From assembly GCF_028009165.1 (NCBI RefSeq), contig NC_079241.1:3472001-3536000 (forward strand): a DNA stretch of 64,000 nucleotides, in the 5' to 3' direction. Every line of letters starts with the position of its first letter. The stretch's first letter is position 1. The position numbers were made by a program, and so were the translations under genes. Source of the stretch: Akanthomyces muscarius. Taxonomy: Eukaryota > Ascomycota > Sordariomycetes > Hypocreales > Cordycipitaceae. Below the pieces are notes generated by a model. That model was given only the letters and a program-made list of their open reading frames with translations. It was not told the DNA's origin and did no database searches. Shown piece by piece: positions 23,300-34,920 of this stretch.

Positions 23300-24472
23300 C
23301 TAGACAATACCAGTCCAATCCTGCTTGCTGGTGGCGCTGCTCGCGCCCTGGGCAGCACTTGCCACGTCAACGCCGCTGTTGATGTAAAAGCCAAAGTGGT
23401 CGCCGTCGTCAACGTTGCACTTCTTCTGAGGCAGGATCTGCCAGTACACCCACGGCAGGCCACCGGCATTCATGTCCTGCGTGTTGGTCTTGAACTCGTC
23501 CTGGATGTTGTACTTGCTCGTGTCGACGCCCCATTCCTCGACGTACACGAGCTTGCCCTTTGTCTGCCCCAGCCACGAGTTGTAGATGTTGGTCCACTGC
23601 TTGGGGTTCTGCGACTCGGGCCCGGCATAGCGGTGCACGGCGACGAGGTCAATCTGCGGGCAGCTCATGGCGCTGCTCATGAAGGTGCAGCCGTGCGAGA
23701 TGTCGCCGCCGAGGCCGCCGGTGGCAATCTTGATGGGGTTGGAGGCGCCGAGCGCGGTGCGGAGCGTGGCGGCGCGGCCGCAGGCCCAGCCCTGGGCGGC
23801 CGAGTTTGTGCACTCCGAGGTCTGGGAGGAAAAGGCCTCGTTTTGCAGGTCAAAGGCCATGATGACGTCGGACCAGTCCTTCCACACCTTGCCCGAGTAC
23901 TTGCCCTTGTAGTTGACAATGGCGCGGAGGCGGTTGTCGTAGGCGTCAAAGGCGTCTTGGCGCTCGTAGAAGTAGCCGCTGCCAAATTTGGTACCGTAGA
24001 TGTCGTTGCTTTTTTTTTCCCACAAAGGTTAGCATTGTAAAATCTTGGTGGTGTTGGAATCAAAGACGAGCATGCGTGCATACCCATTCGGACCGTTTAG
24101 CTGGTTTCCGTCGTGGGGCGAGATGAGCGCCTTCATCCCGTGCTTGCCAATGGCCACGAGCGTCTTGTCGAGGAGGTCGACCGTCTCCCAGTTATACGTG
24201 CCGAGCGTCGTCTCAAAGGGCGGCACCTTTGTGACGCTGACGCTGCCCTTTGTGCACGCGCCGCCGCCGGGCTGGCCGTTGATCCAGACGCGGAGCACCT
24301 TGACGCCGGCCTGCGCGAGCGAGGCGAGGTAGGCGTCCTGGTCGGCGTCGGACAGGCCCTGGATGAAGTAGTTGCTGGTGCCGGCCCACGAGTGCGAGGT
24401 GGCGCGCTCGGTGAGCGGCGAGGCGGAGGCGCCGATGGCGAGGGTGAGGAGGGCGATGAGAGAGGACTTCAT
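23300..24472 (-). CDS. Secreted glycoside hydrolase family 5 enzyme (mannanase/endoglucanase-like)
   Basis: Two exons (minus), 24472..24084 and 24008..23300, give 365 aa. The 75-bp intron runs GTATGC to AAAAAG and joins GPNG to NDIYG in frame. A signal peptide is clear (MKSSLIALLTLAIGASAS, cleavage near residue 18-20). The catalytic domain shows the GH5 layout: SWAGTSNYFIQGL at the start, VKVLRVWINGQPGGG, SPHDGNQLNGPNG, then FDLQNEAF, where the Glu after Asn is the expected acid/base, and LVYVEEWGVD, with the expected nucleophile Glu. No carbohydrate-binding module is present. Substrate is uncertain: beta-mannan and beta-1,4-glucan are both possible for this clan. A TATA-like element lies about 85 bp upstream. 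Confidence 0.85.
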
Positions 24473-25464
24473 GATTGCGACTGCCCGTTGTCTTGAGAGT
24501 TTGGGGATGGGATGGAGGCAGGTGTTTTGTTTTACACGGGTTGTGCCTGGGTCTTATATACACTTTTTGGGGGCTGTCGATGGAGCTGGGAAACAAACGT
24601 GGGGGACAATCGGCAAGGCTATTCTGTCTTGCAGATATGATCGTCATAGTGCATTATGGTTTTAAGCAGGCAATGTATACGGCATTCGGATATGCCGACG
24701 ATGCACCTTCTGTCTTTGGCCTGGCCATCCCTCGCGCGTGTGGTTATAGCACCGTGCTTTGCCGGTGTTACTGAGGAACCTCTCCAATATTTGGGGTAAT
24801 GACGGGGATGTCCGGGCCACTCCATATCATGGAAACAGCAAATCGACGTCGAAACTTGCCGTCGGGGGTTTCGTGTGAACGGGGCCAAGGCAAGCTATGT
24901 CATTGATCCGCAGGGGTGGTGCCCCAAAACCAGAATAGTGTACGATAGGAGGGAGCAGAATGGTACTTACAGTCGGCGATCGCAGAGCTGCGATTGCAGT
25001 GGCCTTAGCTAGTTCAGAGGTAGATCGCAGTCGTTTCAGACTAGCCTGGCATGTAAGCAGTAAGTACTTAGCCGCACGCACGCACCAGCAACGGGAATTT
25101 GAACAGCCGGTGGACGAACACACATACTTCCGTAGACGCGATGATGCTACTGCAACTCTATATAGACATGGATGGTGTTGTAATATCCTGTTTCATAAGC
25201 CTACGTTGCACATGGGCGGTGGTCAGATGAATTGATGGTTTCGGACCGTGGCTCAACTGCCGAAGTGGCTTGTGTGGGGGAATCTGACTAGACGATGCAA
25301 GGCGTCTTACATGCCACCAATCGTGGAATGAGATGAAGAAAACTCTCGGCAAAAGTGCACGGGAATATAATTCATCGATCGAGGTGGCTGAACTTTTGGC
25401 TTCTGAAAGGTCACGATACCACATATGACGGCAACATAAACCTGGGGTAATGGTTGTAAGACTG
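24473..25464. other. Intergenic region upstream of GH5 and downstream of the MFS gene
   Basis: About 990 bp between two minus-strand genes. Apart from the TATA-like element nothing distinctive was seen. Confidence 0.4.
24553..24560 (-). promoter_or_regulatory. TATA-like element of the GH5 gene
   Basis: TATATAAG on the minus strand, about 80-90 bp before the start codon at 24472, followed by a purine/AC-rich leader. Position and sequence fit a fungal TATA box of a regulated secreted enzyme. Confidence 0.4.
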
Positions 25465-27166
25465 TTATGCCGCCGCACTCCTTCGCTTTCTGCGCAGCCG
25501 TATCTTCTCTTCCAGCCAGCGAGCAGTCGCCAGCACAAATCCAAAGCACAAGATGGCAATGGCGACGCTAAAGCCTCGTCTATACAGCGGCTTGTCGTCG
25601 CTGCGGAATATCTGGGCTCCGTAGATGCCGGCGATATTAGCATTCATAATAACACTGCAGAACGAATTAGCTTGTCAATGTAGGTGGGTGGAGGAAGAAG
25701 TCAGACTTACCCAGCCATGGCAAGAGCGCGCTGCTCCGAGTCGTGGCACGTCAGCGACAGCCAGGCAATGTTGAGCGGATGCGAAAACGTGCCAAACATT
25801 TGCGTCCAGATGACGCCAAAGTAGCGCACGCCGCGCGAGTTGACCTGGGTAAAGGCGCGGTTGAGGATGTAGCCGAGCAAATGGCCAAACATGCCGACCA
25901 TGACGGTTTCGCCCCGGCGATTACTGAAGGTTGGGTTAGTGAGCTATTAATAGTAGAGAGAGTAGTACTTGCAATTTGTCGGAAAACCAGCTAAAGGCGA
26001 AGGATACAGGCACCTGCAAGAACAGACCGACGGCGGCCAGGGCATTGCTGCTCAACCCGGTGTAGCCAAAGCTGGTCACGATGGACGGTGCATACGTATC
26101 GAACGCTCGCTGGGGCCCATTGTTGCAAAGCGTAATCAGAAAGTGAATCCAAATACGCCAGTCGAGAAACTACACGCGGTTAGCCGTACTTCACCTATAT
26201 ACTTGAAACTGTAGTCACTCACAGCTCTCTTAAAGGCAGCAAGAGGAATCTTTGTCTTTTTATGTCCCTTCATCGGATCATCAATCAAGACCCTCGTCTG
26301 CAGGATATGAATCTCCCGCGGCGTGAACCACTCATACTTTGGCAGAAACGTGCTCCTCGGGTTCCGAAACGAGTCCGGCAGGCAAAAGCCAAACACGAAG
26401 CCGCTCAGCACCGTAAACGCGCCCATGAGCGCAAAGAGCCAGAACCAGCCCGGCTGCCCGCCCACGCCGCGCATGTGCAGTATGCCAAACGCCAGCAGCT
26501 TGGCGCTCGCCTGCCCGATCTGGTTGCCAAAGTAAAAGACCATGACGCGCTTGGCCGTCTCCGTCCGCGTGTACCACGTCGACAGCGTCCAGAGCCCGCC
26601 GGGGATGAAGCCCGACTCGGTGATGCCGAGGAGGAAGCGCGTGGCGACAAAGGCGCCGTAGCCGCGCTGGAAGGCCTGGAAGGCGCTGACGGTGCCGAAG
26701 AGGAAGAGCTGCAGGGTGAGCCACTTGCCCGGGCCGACGCGGTAGAGGACCATGTTGGCGGGGATCTCGGTGAGGACGATGCCGAGGGAGAGCATCTGCT
26801 GGCCGACGTTGAACTGGTCCTGGTTGATGCCGACGTCGCGCATGAAGTTGTCGGTGATGGCGTTGGCCATGTTGCCCCGGTCGAGCTCTGTGGAAAAGGA
26901 ACGGCACGGGTTAACGGGAGTTCTGTTGGGACAGGGACTAGGGGACGTACGGAGACAGAAGAATCCAAGAGTCAGAATGGGCATGATGATCAGATCGAGT
27001 CTGCATATTTGTTAGTTGATTTGTATCGAGATTTCTTAATATAGTGTTGCACTTGCTTGCGCTTTGCCTTTTTCTCTTCCTCGATGGTCCAGTCAACGAC
27101 CCGAGTCGGAGTCGGCACGTCTGCCGGGACCTCCTGGACCGTCGGGCTCTCTATTTTCTCATTCAT
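25465..27166 (-). CDS. MFS transporter, Dal5/allantoate permease family (anion:cation symporter)
   Basis: Six exons (minus): 27166..27057, 27000..26951, 26887..26223, 26169..25973, 25923..25711 and 25654..25465, 474 aa. Introns are 49-63 bp. Introns 1 and 4 have GC-AG ends (GCAAGT donors); only these restore KRK-LDLIIMPILTLGFF and SDK-FNRRGETVMV in frame. The family imports allantoate, nicotinate, biotin-like or other organic anions with protons at the plasma membrane. The N-terminus is charged, then LDRGNMANAITDNF (TM1 end), QQMLSLGIVLTEIPANMVL and ATRFLLGITESGFIPGG, the usual Dal5-family TM4 signature. A cytosolic loop follows (FLPKYEWFTPREIHIL), then the C-terminal six helices. It ends in a basic tail (RLRRKRRSAAA). 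The substrate cannot be read from the sequence. Confidence 0.88.
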
Positions 27167-28170
27167 GTCAAGAGAGTTTCTTTCAAGTATCTATGTGAAT
27201 TGTGTTTCCGAAATCTCCGAGCGGCGAAAAAAATTGGGCGACATCCTACTTATATCATATTTTGACGGCAGCGACACCAAAAACGTGTCTTGCACCCGCG
27301 GGCTCGGCCTGTCGCCAAGGTGAATGTGGCGCCGTGGCAGAAGATCAAAGCTTGTTGATAACGTTGTCGGCAACTCTTTTTTGGTTCTGGGTGCCGTTGG
27401 GTTGAGGCGGCATTGAAGGAAAAAAGCTTGGTGTTCTTGGCGACGAGCACGACATCTGGCTGCGCTTCTTGGCGGCATCGAGGCGCTGCTTGCTCATGTC
27501 GTCATTGCGCCTCTGACTTGCACAATGAGAGGTATTGAATCTTGAAAAATGAAAGGTTCATGCTGTGGTATTACTTTTTTGAGTTTCATGGTAAATAAAG
27601 GTAAATATTGAGTCACTGCGCATAGAACCAGTGTGGTTGATGCAAATGTCGTCTTGCCATAATCCACTACAGTCATGGAGGTTAACCTCATCTTTTGTAT
27701 ACAACACAACGCCGATCATCTTTAATTACATATCGTCTAAAGACAAAGGTAATTATAACACTTTTTTAAGCTTACACACAGCTGTGTTTATATAGCAGAG
27801 GCAGTCGTAGGGTCCCTGAAAAACACACGACCTAAGTAGAAGTGGTGGTTTATTATATCTTTTCTTCCACTTTATTACTTTTGCTGTTATTGTTTCTTTC
27901 TCATGAGCTTCTTGTTTTTCCTGTTTTCTTTCAATTTCCTCCCTTTCCTCATAAATGATAGCCCAGCCACTGGCGTTTTGTTTGGTGCCCCCGTGGCAGT
28001 CACTTCAGCTGGAAATATGTGGGCGTCGAATCGTTTTAGGCAGCTGCCAGCGATCGCGCCAGCTCGCGTTGCACTCTGGCGCTGCAACAACTTACACTGG
28101 ATTCTCCAAGTCGCCATTTTTGCAGCTCAACTCTCCGAATGCCTGTTTTTCACCGGGCCAACCCGCAATA
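27167..28170. other. Divergent intergenic region
   Basis: About 1 kb between the MFS gene (minus) and the unrecognised gene (plus). It is AT-rich at 27700-27900 with T tracts; no gene supported. Confidence 0.4.
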
Positions 28171-29317
28171 ATGGCGCGTAAATTACCATGGAAGAGGGTT
28201 TCAGAAACTCAGCAAGAACCAGCATCCAGTCCGCAGCGCGTGCTGCCAAAGCTCGAGACGCCCAGACGAACCGCGGCAACCCCGAGCAGCGCCTCTGCGG
28301 CGAGGCATCGCCCAGCTGCTCTCGCCGCATTAGACTCATCCGGTACTTCATCGCCCGCCTCGATTGAAAATGGGGTTCCGCTAAGACAAGCCTCTAGATC
28401 CATTGCGCAGCCCTTCTACATCTCCTCCCCCCGAGCCGCCCCAGGAAAGGTGAGAAGAATACCCACCAGGGTTCTCGCAGCTATAAGCCCCCTTTTTTCA
28501 TTGATTTGTTGCTGCTGCTGCCCTTTTGGCGTCATCTCCGAATTAGGAGCTCGGCTGACCGTTACCTGCCAGGTACATGCTACCAGGCGATGACCACTAC
28601 CGCATCGTCGAGGATGAACTGCTGCAGACGGCGCAGCGCTTCACCACGCACCTTCATCGCGCCGAGTACAACCGCCTCAAGCTCATTGCCAAATCCAAGA
28701 ATGGTGCCGCCATTCGCGAGATTGAGCGTCCCGTCGTCGGCCCGCTCACGTCGGACGCCAAGCGGCGTCGCGACCAGGCCAAGCGACTGTACAAGCAACG
28801 ATCTGTGCTGTCGGCCCAAGACGGCAGCGCCAACCAGGACGAGAGCGCAAACGGCAACTCGCCCTGGGCCGGGACAAACTTGAGGGGCCTCTTGAATGCG
28901 CCTCGTGCAGAGACCAGGTCCCTGCTACCTCAGACTTCTGCTGCTTCTGGGCCGCCCTCGTCCCTCACCAAGGCGACGGTCGGCCATTGTCCGGCACCCC
29001 TGCCCACGTCGACGCCGAGACAGAACGTCTCACATGCCGGCAGCTTCACGACTCCCGTCTCGACACGGCGCGCACGCCATCCTGTTACGCCCTCCTCGTC
29101 GACCAATATTGCGTCCAGCTCGTCAACGCCAAGGCGACATGCCAAGATTGAGGCTGAGGCCCCGACGTTGGAGGACGACCTAGATTTTGACGATCCTTTC
29201 GGCATCAACAAGCGACGGCTAGATCGACAAAAATCAAGAGGTCAACTGAAGAAGACTATCCGCTCAACGCCTACGAATACGCCGTCATCATCAGACACCA
29301 TGCCGTCGTTTGTGTGA
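28171..29317 (+). CDS. Conserved-looking protein of unknown function (RKLPWK N-terminus)
   Basis: My model has three exons, 28171..28342, 28398..28449 and 28573..29317, 322 aa. The small middle exon is needed because the frame before 28343 and the frame running into the third exon differ. GTACTT...CTCTAG (55 bp) and GTGAGA...GCCAG (123 bp) link ARKLPWKRV...DSS to DPLRSPSTSPPPEPPQE and then RYMLPGDDHYRIVEDELL. An alternative acceptor 12 bp earlier (GCTAAG) keeps the same frame. I do not recognise a domain. The charged helical segment HYRIVEDELLQTAQRFTTHL, with following HRAEYNRLK (about residues 78-112), looks like the conserved core. The rest is Ser/Thr/Pro-rich, ending with DDLDFDDPFGINKRRLDRQK. 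A nuclear role is possible from the basic patches but is only a guess. It is convergent with NMD3, 82 bp apart. Confidence 0.65.
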
Positions 29318-29399
29318 GAAAATATGGTTGCAAGATGAAATCAGTTTTGGGAATTGTGCTATTTTTTTCATCTATGGCATTATTCTATTTTTGCGGCAG

Positions 29400-31031
29400 C
29401 TATGGGTCCTTCACAGTGAGCTCATCAAAGTCATCCAACAGTTCTCCCATGTCGACCTGCGGCGAGTCATCTTCGCCGTCGTCAGTCTCAGCCATGCTCA
29501 TTTCTTCCTCTTCGCGCTGCTTCTCGCTCTTGTACAGAGCCATAGCAGCACGGAGGTCCTCGTCCTCCTCAACATCGCGCAAGAACTGCTCGTATTCACG
29601 ATCCATGCGCTCCTGGTCGGACTTCTTGGGAAGCAGCTCACCCTCGTCCTTGTTCATGCGGCGGAGCTTCCAGCTGCGCTTCTTGTTCTTCTTGCGGCTG
29701 GGGTAGTGCTTCTTGACGAGCACAACATCGGGCAGCATGGACGAGTACACGTTTGATGCCTCCATGGCCTCCCAATCGCCGTTGTTGAAGTTGGACCCGT
29801 TCAGCAGATATCCCATGACACTATCGCCGGCCTGTAACAGACCGCCAAGATGCGTTCTTGTGAAATATGTTGTGTCATTGGAGCCAAGATCAACAGCGCG
29901 AGCAACAGTCACCTCACCAAGACGCCACTTGCCGTTGGTCTTGCCCGTCAGCTCAACGTCCATGACAATAAACTCCACCAGCTGCGAGGAGTCGGCCAGG
30001 GACGAGAATGGCGCTCGCCAGTAAATGGGGCAGCTAATGTCTGCAGTCTGCAGGGTCTGAGGGTCCATGAGGTAGATGGCAGTACCAATCTTGTGGCAGA
30101 GCACCAGAGGAGTAATGTTGCCACTCTGCTTGGCTAATCTGATGGGCATGGCGACCAAGTCGTCTTTACATATCGGTACCAGCTCGGCGGAAAATGTGAA
30201 CTTGTATGATGTTTTCGAGGTGTGTGTGTCGTGCGAAATGAGCTCCTGCGACGTCTTGACTGTAACGGGGACTACGGAGTTGAGAAAGTCGATGAACTTT
30301 TCGGCTTGGTTCTTTTGCGAGAAGAAGAAATCGATGCCATCCTTGGCTTCTCGAATGTTGAGCGTATCGCGGTGAGCGCCGTGCTTCATGATCAGCTGCT
30401 CGAGGAAGAGGAATGTGCGCTTGTGGAGGACCTTTTGGCGGACCTGGACGCACGCACGCCAGACGTTGGCGGTATACGACTTGGCGCATTCAGGGCACTG
30501 CTGTGTGGCGACAACATAGAGGACCTCGAAGCTCTGCTGCAGCAAGACACCTTCGTTCACCTCATCCTGGATGGTGAGCTTGACCTTTATTCTTCGCGAG
30601 TGAGGCTCCGTCCACACAAAGCTGGCGTCGACGATGCGGACCTTATTCAGGCCACGCAGCTTCTTGAGGCACAGGGCCAGGAGTTCGCGTGACTCGGGAG
30701 GGGCCACGACCCAGCTGGAGGGGGGCAGCAGCCATCGGTCGCAGTCTCGGCAAAAGTTGATGACAGCCTCGCGCTGGACGCCCTGGGAGATGTCGATGGT
30801 AAGCTTAACGCAGTCGTAGCAGAGGGCACCGGCAGAAGTCGTTCCGTCGATCGGGGCACCGCAGTTGCAGCAAAGAATACTAAGTAAGCCATTTGTCAGT
30901 CCTCAAGTTTGTTTCTTCATGGTGTCGACACGCCCACTGCGGGGTGATTAGTTTGGAAAAACTCACGTTGCGCCAACCTGGTGTTCTTGGGCCCCGATGG
31001 ACACGGGGGCGTCGTCTAGATCCATAGACAT
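29400..31031 (-). CDS. NMD3: 60S ribosomal export adaptor Nmd3
   Basis: Two exons (minus), 31031..30967 and 30879..29400, give 514 aa. The 87-bp intron (GTGAGT...CTTAG) falls right before the first zinc cluster (HQVGAT-ILCCNCGAPID). Nmd3 joins late pre-60S particles and carries them through the pore with Crm1. Visible marks are Cys pairs typical of its N-terminal zinc module: CCNCG, CYDC, CRDCDRW and CPECAKSY. IREAKDGIDFFFSQKNQAEK (central domain) is followed by VLCHKIGTAIYLMDP, and the acidic C-terminus holds hydrophobic residues (MGELLDDFDELTV) resembling a nuclear export signal. Start: the first of two close ATGs (31031 and 31025). It is adjacent to ESF2, another ribosome-biogenesis gene. 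Confidence 0.95.
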
Positions 31032-31341
31032 CTTGAAAACCGGCAATACAGCTCAAAATTATTCTCCAGAAGATCATGTACCAGAGACTCTCAAGAAGTC
31101 TGGCTTGGGTAGAAAAAAGTGGTAAAGAGTCACAGCCAAAATTTTGCCCCGCCGCTTGATAAGCGGGCAGAAAAAAAAAGTGAGAAATCTTATCGCAAAA
31201 TGTGGAGTGGCAATAGTGACAGCGCCCAACGCTACAGCGGCGTGGGCGGCCGGCCAAAATTAACCATATGCAGTTATCGGGTCTTGAAGAAACAATGATC
31301 ATGTATGCTCAAAGTGCTAGATATAATATACAATATGCCAT
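31032..31341. other. Spacer between ESF2 and NMD3
   Basis: 310 bp between tandem minus-strand genes, with an A9 tract near 31172. It must contain the NMD3 promoter and the ESF2 3' end; nothing further was recognised. Confidence 0.45.
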
Positions 31342-32319
31342 TTAGAAAATCTTGCTCAATACTCTCGTGACCCGTTCAGGTTGCTCATCCGTATCCGTAC
31401 TCTTCTTTGCCAGGGGTATTTGCTTAAAGGTCCTCGTGTGCTGCCTCTTGGGCGCCTCCTCGCCACCAGCCTGCTGCTCTCCTCCCTCGTCCGCAGCCTT
31501 GCGCTTCCTGGCGGCCGCCGACTTTGCGATACCGTCCAGCACCTTGCCCTGCTCGACGTTGCGCACAAACTCCTTGTTCTCGCGGCTCGTCTTGCTAATC
31601 TCGGCGCGCATGCGGCTCGCGCGCTCCGCATTCTCCGTCGAGATCTGCTCCGTCAGGTTGTGCCACTTGAAGCCCTTGAGGTAGAGCAGGTTCCAGATGT
31701 CGTCGCGGTAGTAGCTGCCCTTTTTGCCGCCAATGGTGCGCGCGTTGAGCAGCTCGCAGACGGCCTTGGCGTCCTTTTTGCGCAGGAACTCGACCCAGCC
31801 CTCGGTAAAGGACCGCTTCTTGTTGCCGCCGGCCTTGACGCGGCGCGCGTGCGCGGTCGGGTCCTCGGGCGCGAGGAAGATGCGGTTGATGGCGCCGTAG
31901 GGCTCGAGGAGGGACCGCAGCTTGGCGGGCTTCATAAAGGGCGGTATGCGGGAGAGGTAGACGACGCCGGACCGGTGCACGGCCTTGTCGCTCGTGACGA
32001 GATTCTTCTTGGTGAGCGGCCGGGAGATGCCGGGGATGTCGCTTTGTATCTTGGGTAGCTTGATCTTTTTCTTTGTGGATTCCTTGTCTTTTGCGGTTTC
32101 TGATTCCTCCTCGGCGCCGTCCTCTTCGTCGTCATCGCCGCCGTTGCGGTGCATGTCGCTCGCATCCTGGTCAGAGTCGCCATCTTCATCGGGGCTCAGC
32201 TTTCTGCGCTTTGTGCTTCGGCTTCCGCCCTTGGAGATTTCGTTGTCTGAGTCATATGTATCAATGTGATCGCTGTCGCTTTCTGAGGCATCTAAAAAGT
32301 CGTTGACGTTTGGCGCCAT
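31342..32319 (-). CDS. ESF2: Pre-rRNA-processing protein Esf2 (ABT1 family)
   Basis: Single exon, 325 aa, ATG at 32319. Esf2 is an SSU-processome factor that stimulates the Dbp8 helicase during 18S rRNA maturation in the nucleolus. Residues 1-105 are acidic/basic low complexity (DASESDSDHIDTYDSDNE, then a Lys-rich block). The RRM-like domain (about 115-225) begins GVVYLSRIPPFMKPAKLRSL; LEPYGAINRIFLAPED follows directly, and WVEFLRKKDAKAVCELLNA lies further on. The family-specific continuation YYRDDIWNLLYLKGFKWHNL is followed directly by the helix TEQISTENAERASRMRAEI. A basic C-terminal tail completes it. Length and order match the family. Confidence 0.93.
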   Translation of the reverse strand: MAPNVNDFLDASESDSDHIDTYDSDNEISKGGSRSTKRRKLSPDEDGDSDQDASDMHRNGGDDDEEDGAEEESETAKDKESTKKKIKLPKIQSDIPGISRPLTKKNLVTSDKAVHRSGVVYLSRIPPFMKPAKLRSLLEPYGAINRIFLAPEDPTAHARRVKAGGNKKRSFTEGWVEFLRKKDAKAVCELLNARTIGGKKGSYYRDDIWNLLYLKGFKWHNLTEQISTENAERASRMRAEISKTSRENKEFVRNVEQGKVLDGIAKSAAARKRKAADEGGEQQAGGEEAPKRQHTRTFKQIPLAKKSTDTDEQPERVTRVLSKIF

Positions 32320-32763
32320 GGTTGTGCCTGTGTTATACGAGTCTGATTATTTGTCTTGGTATGGACTTTACCAGGCATAAAAAAAGTTGCTGGGTACCTT
32401 TCCCATTTATCGATATGCCAGTGTCGGGGTATTGCTTTACCGGAGCATGGAGGGGTCGAGCTGGGCTACCCTGGAGGTCAACCGAGGTATTTTGCAACAA
32501 TTTACCTGGGCTTTTTCCAAGAGTGGATGAATAAACTGGCCGACTGAAGGCATCAAAATTAAACCAGAAGTAGCTTTGGTCTGCTATTGGGGTTTGTCTT
32601 GCTGCTCACACTGAATCTTGGCTGAAGTAGCTATGACGTTGGCGACGAGCTATGAACGTGGGGCAAAATATGAATCCACGACAGCTTTCTGACAACTCCC
32701 CTCATTCACTTACAACCCATCACTGTACCTGACATTTTTCCGATTCAAGACTCATCTGTCGAA
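32320..32763. promoter_or_regulatory. Divergent promoter region, ESF2 / aldehyde dehydrogenase
   Basis: 444 bp between divergent start codons. The ALDH-proximal part has a CA/CT-rich leader (acttacaacccatcactg). No specific operator recognised. Confidence 0.35.
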
Positions 32764-34384
32764 ATGTCTGTCGAAGTCATCAACACCATATCACCCACTA
32801 CCGGTGAGACCGTCATCACCCGCAATGGGGTGTCTTCGGCCGACCTGGACCTGCTGCCCAAGGTGGCGACTGAAGCGTTCCACAGCTTCCGCAAGACTAC
32901 GCTCAAGGAGCGACAGGAAATAGTCAAAAAGTTCCTCAAGGGCCTCGCCGATCGTGAGGCGGAACTCGCAGAGGAGCTAACCGTGCAAATGGGCCGACCA
33001 ATCGCGTTCACTGGAAAGGAGATCACGACTGCCGTGAAGCGAGGCGAATACCTCCTCAAGGTCAGTGGGGAGGCCCTCCAAGATACCGATGGCGAGGCAG
33101 AGAAGGGTTTCAAGCGATTCATTCGCAAGGTTCCAGTTGGTCCTGTACTAGTCATCTTTGCATGGAATGTGAGTCTGTCCTTGTGTTCGTGTCCGTGGCC
33201 ATTTTTGGCGACGGGCTCTTTACTACATTGCGAAGGGCGTCAAGAGTAACACATGTCTCAGTACCCGTATCTGATCCTCGTCAACTCTCTTGTGCCTGCC
33301 ATCTTGGCAGGTAACAGCATTATCCTAAAGCCCTCCCCGCAGACTCCCACCATTGCGGAGCGCGTCTCCGAGATTTTCACTGCCGCGGGTCTGCCCCAGG
33401 GCGTCCTCCAGTACTTCCACTGTGGCTCGCCGAGCACCATGGAGACGATCGTGCGGGACCCCAGGATCGAGCTTGTGTGCTTCACTGGATCTGTCGCCGG
33501 CGGTCTCTCTGTGCAAAAGGCGGCCGCTGACCGGATCGCCAACATTGGTCTGGAGCTTGGTGGCAAGGATCCCGCCTACGTACGCAGCGACGTAGACATT
33601 GACTGGGCCGCTGAAGAGATTGTAGATGGCTCTATATTCAATTCCGGCCAGAGCTGCTGCTCTCTAGAGCGTGTGTACGTTGACGAGAGTATCCATGATG
33701 CTTTTGTTGAAGCTGTGCAAAAGGTGCTCAGCGGCTACAAGCTGGGTGACCCCTTTGACAAGAGCACCCACATAGGACCCGTCATCTCGACCCGATCCAA
33801 GGAGGCCATCGAGGGTCATGTCAAGGACGCCATCTCCAAAGGCGCCAAGGACGCCACGCCGGCGAACGAGACATTTGACAATCTGCCGGCCAAGGGTAAC
33901 TTTGTGAAGCCGACCCTGCTGACCGGTGTGGACCACAGCATGACTGTCATGACCGAGGAGACATTTGGACCTGTCATCCCCGTGATGAAGGTCAAGAACG
34001 ACGCTGAGGCCATCAAGTTGATGAATGACAGCGAATTTGGTCTCACCGCCAGCATCTGGACCAAGGATACCGACAAGGGCTACGAGCTAGCCGAGGACGT
34101 GGAGGCCGGCACCGTGTTTGTCAACCGGTGTGACTACCCCAGCCCTGTAAGTGAGACCCAAAACCCGACATCGCGGTCGCAAGCGATGGCGATGTTCGTG
34201 TGACTGCGTTGAGACATGCGAGGAAAAAGCAGACAAAGGTGACCGAGGCTAACAAATGTCTGTGATACAGGACCTGGCGTGGACTGGGTGGAAGAACTCT
34301 GGCCGCGGCCATACGCTAAGCAAGTTTGGCTTTGATGCATTTGTCAAGCTCAAGAGCTTCCACTTGAAAGACTACCCGAAATGA
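32764..34384 (+). CDS. NAD(P)-dependent aldehyde dehydrogenase
   Basis: Three exons, 32764..33168, 33262..34146 and 34271..34384, give 467 aa. Introns of 93 and 124 bp (GTGAGT...CTCAG; GTAAGT...TACAG) both fall at phase 0: FAWN-YPYLIL and DYPSP-DLAWTGW. The enzyme oxidises an aldehyde to the acid. Conserved marks are the coenzyme-binding segment LVPAILAGNSIILKPSPQTP, FTGSVAGG (Rossmann loop), LELGGKDPAYV (catalytic general base Glu), NSGQSCCSLERVYV (nucleophile Cys) and TEETFGPVIPV. It is shorter than 500-aa ALDHs because the N-terminal strand region is compact; the ends look complete. Substrate is unknown: the fungal subgroup with WTGWKNSGRGHTLS near the C-terminus is mostly uncharacterised, to my knowledge. 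Confidence 0.92.
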
Positions 34385-34920
34385 AGATATCTCTGAGCTG
34401 AGACAATTTTGTCGTTGTGGAAATTGTGGAAGCGAGACCGATAACTGGCGGACCCATGACAAATCTACATAGTAAACAGGATCTTACAAGCCGACTCCGG
34501 TAATGATGAATTTCGGTGCGCGTATTGACTCTTTTGTGATCCATTCTCTGAAAACCTCATGTCCACAAGGAAACAAAGCTAGCCCAAAGAGCACATGCCA
34601 GCGAGGCTTCAAGTGCGCTATTCCCATCTAAATTCAGGCGGGCGGATCGAGGCTATCTCGGCAGACCGACCGAGCTCCACCTGCTAGGCCTTGCCGGGTA
34701 CCGCGGTCCTACAGATCCGGGCAAATACTGGTATGAGATGCACTCATCAGCCTTTGAGCTATTTGTACCTTCTTTTACTTCAAGTCTACAGTCTATTTGC
34801 TGGGACGTAATGTGCCACTTTGAACGGATCATCGGGACCAGTCACCAGAACCGGAACCAAAAATAGTATCATTACGACTTGCAGTCATTCGTGTCCATAC
34901 ATGCGTTGCAGGTCATTCCC
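34385..34920. other. Convergent spacer
   Basis: 536 bp between convergent stop codons; no gene or repeat recognised. Confidence 0.4.
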
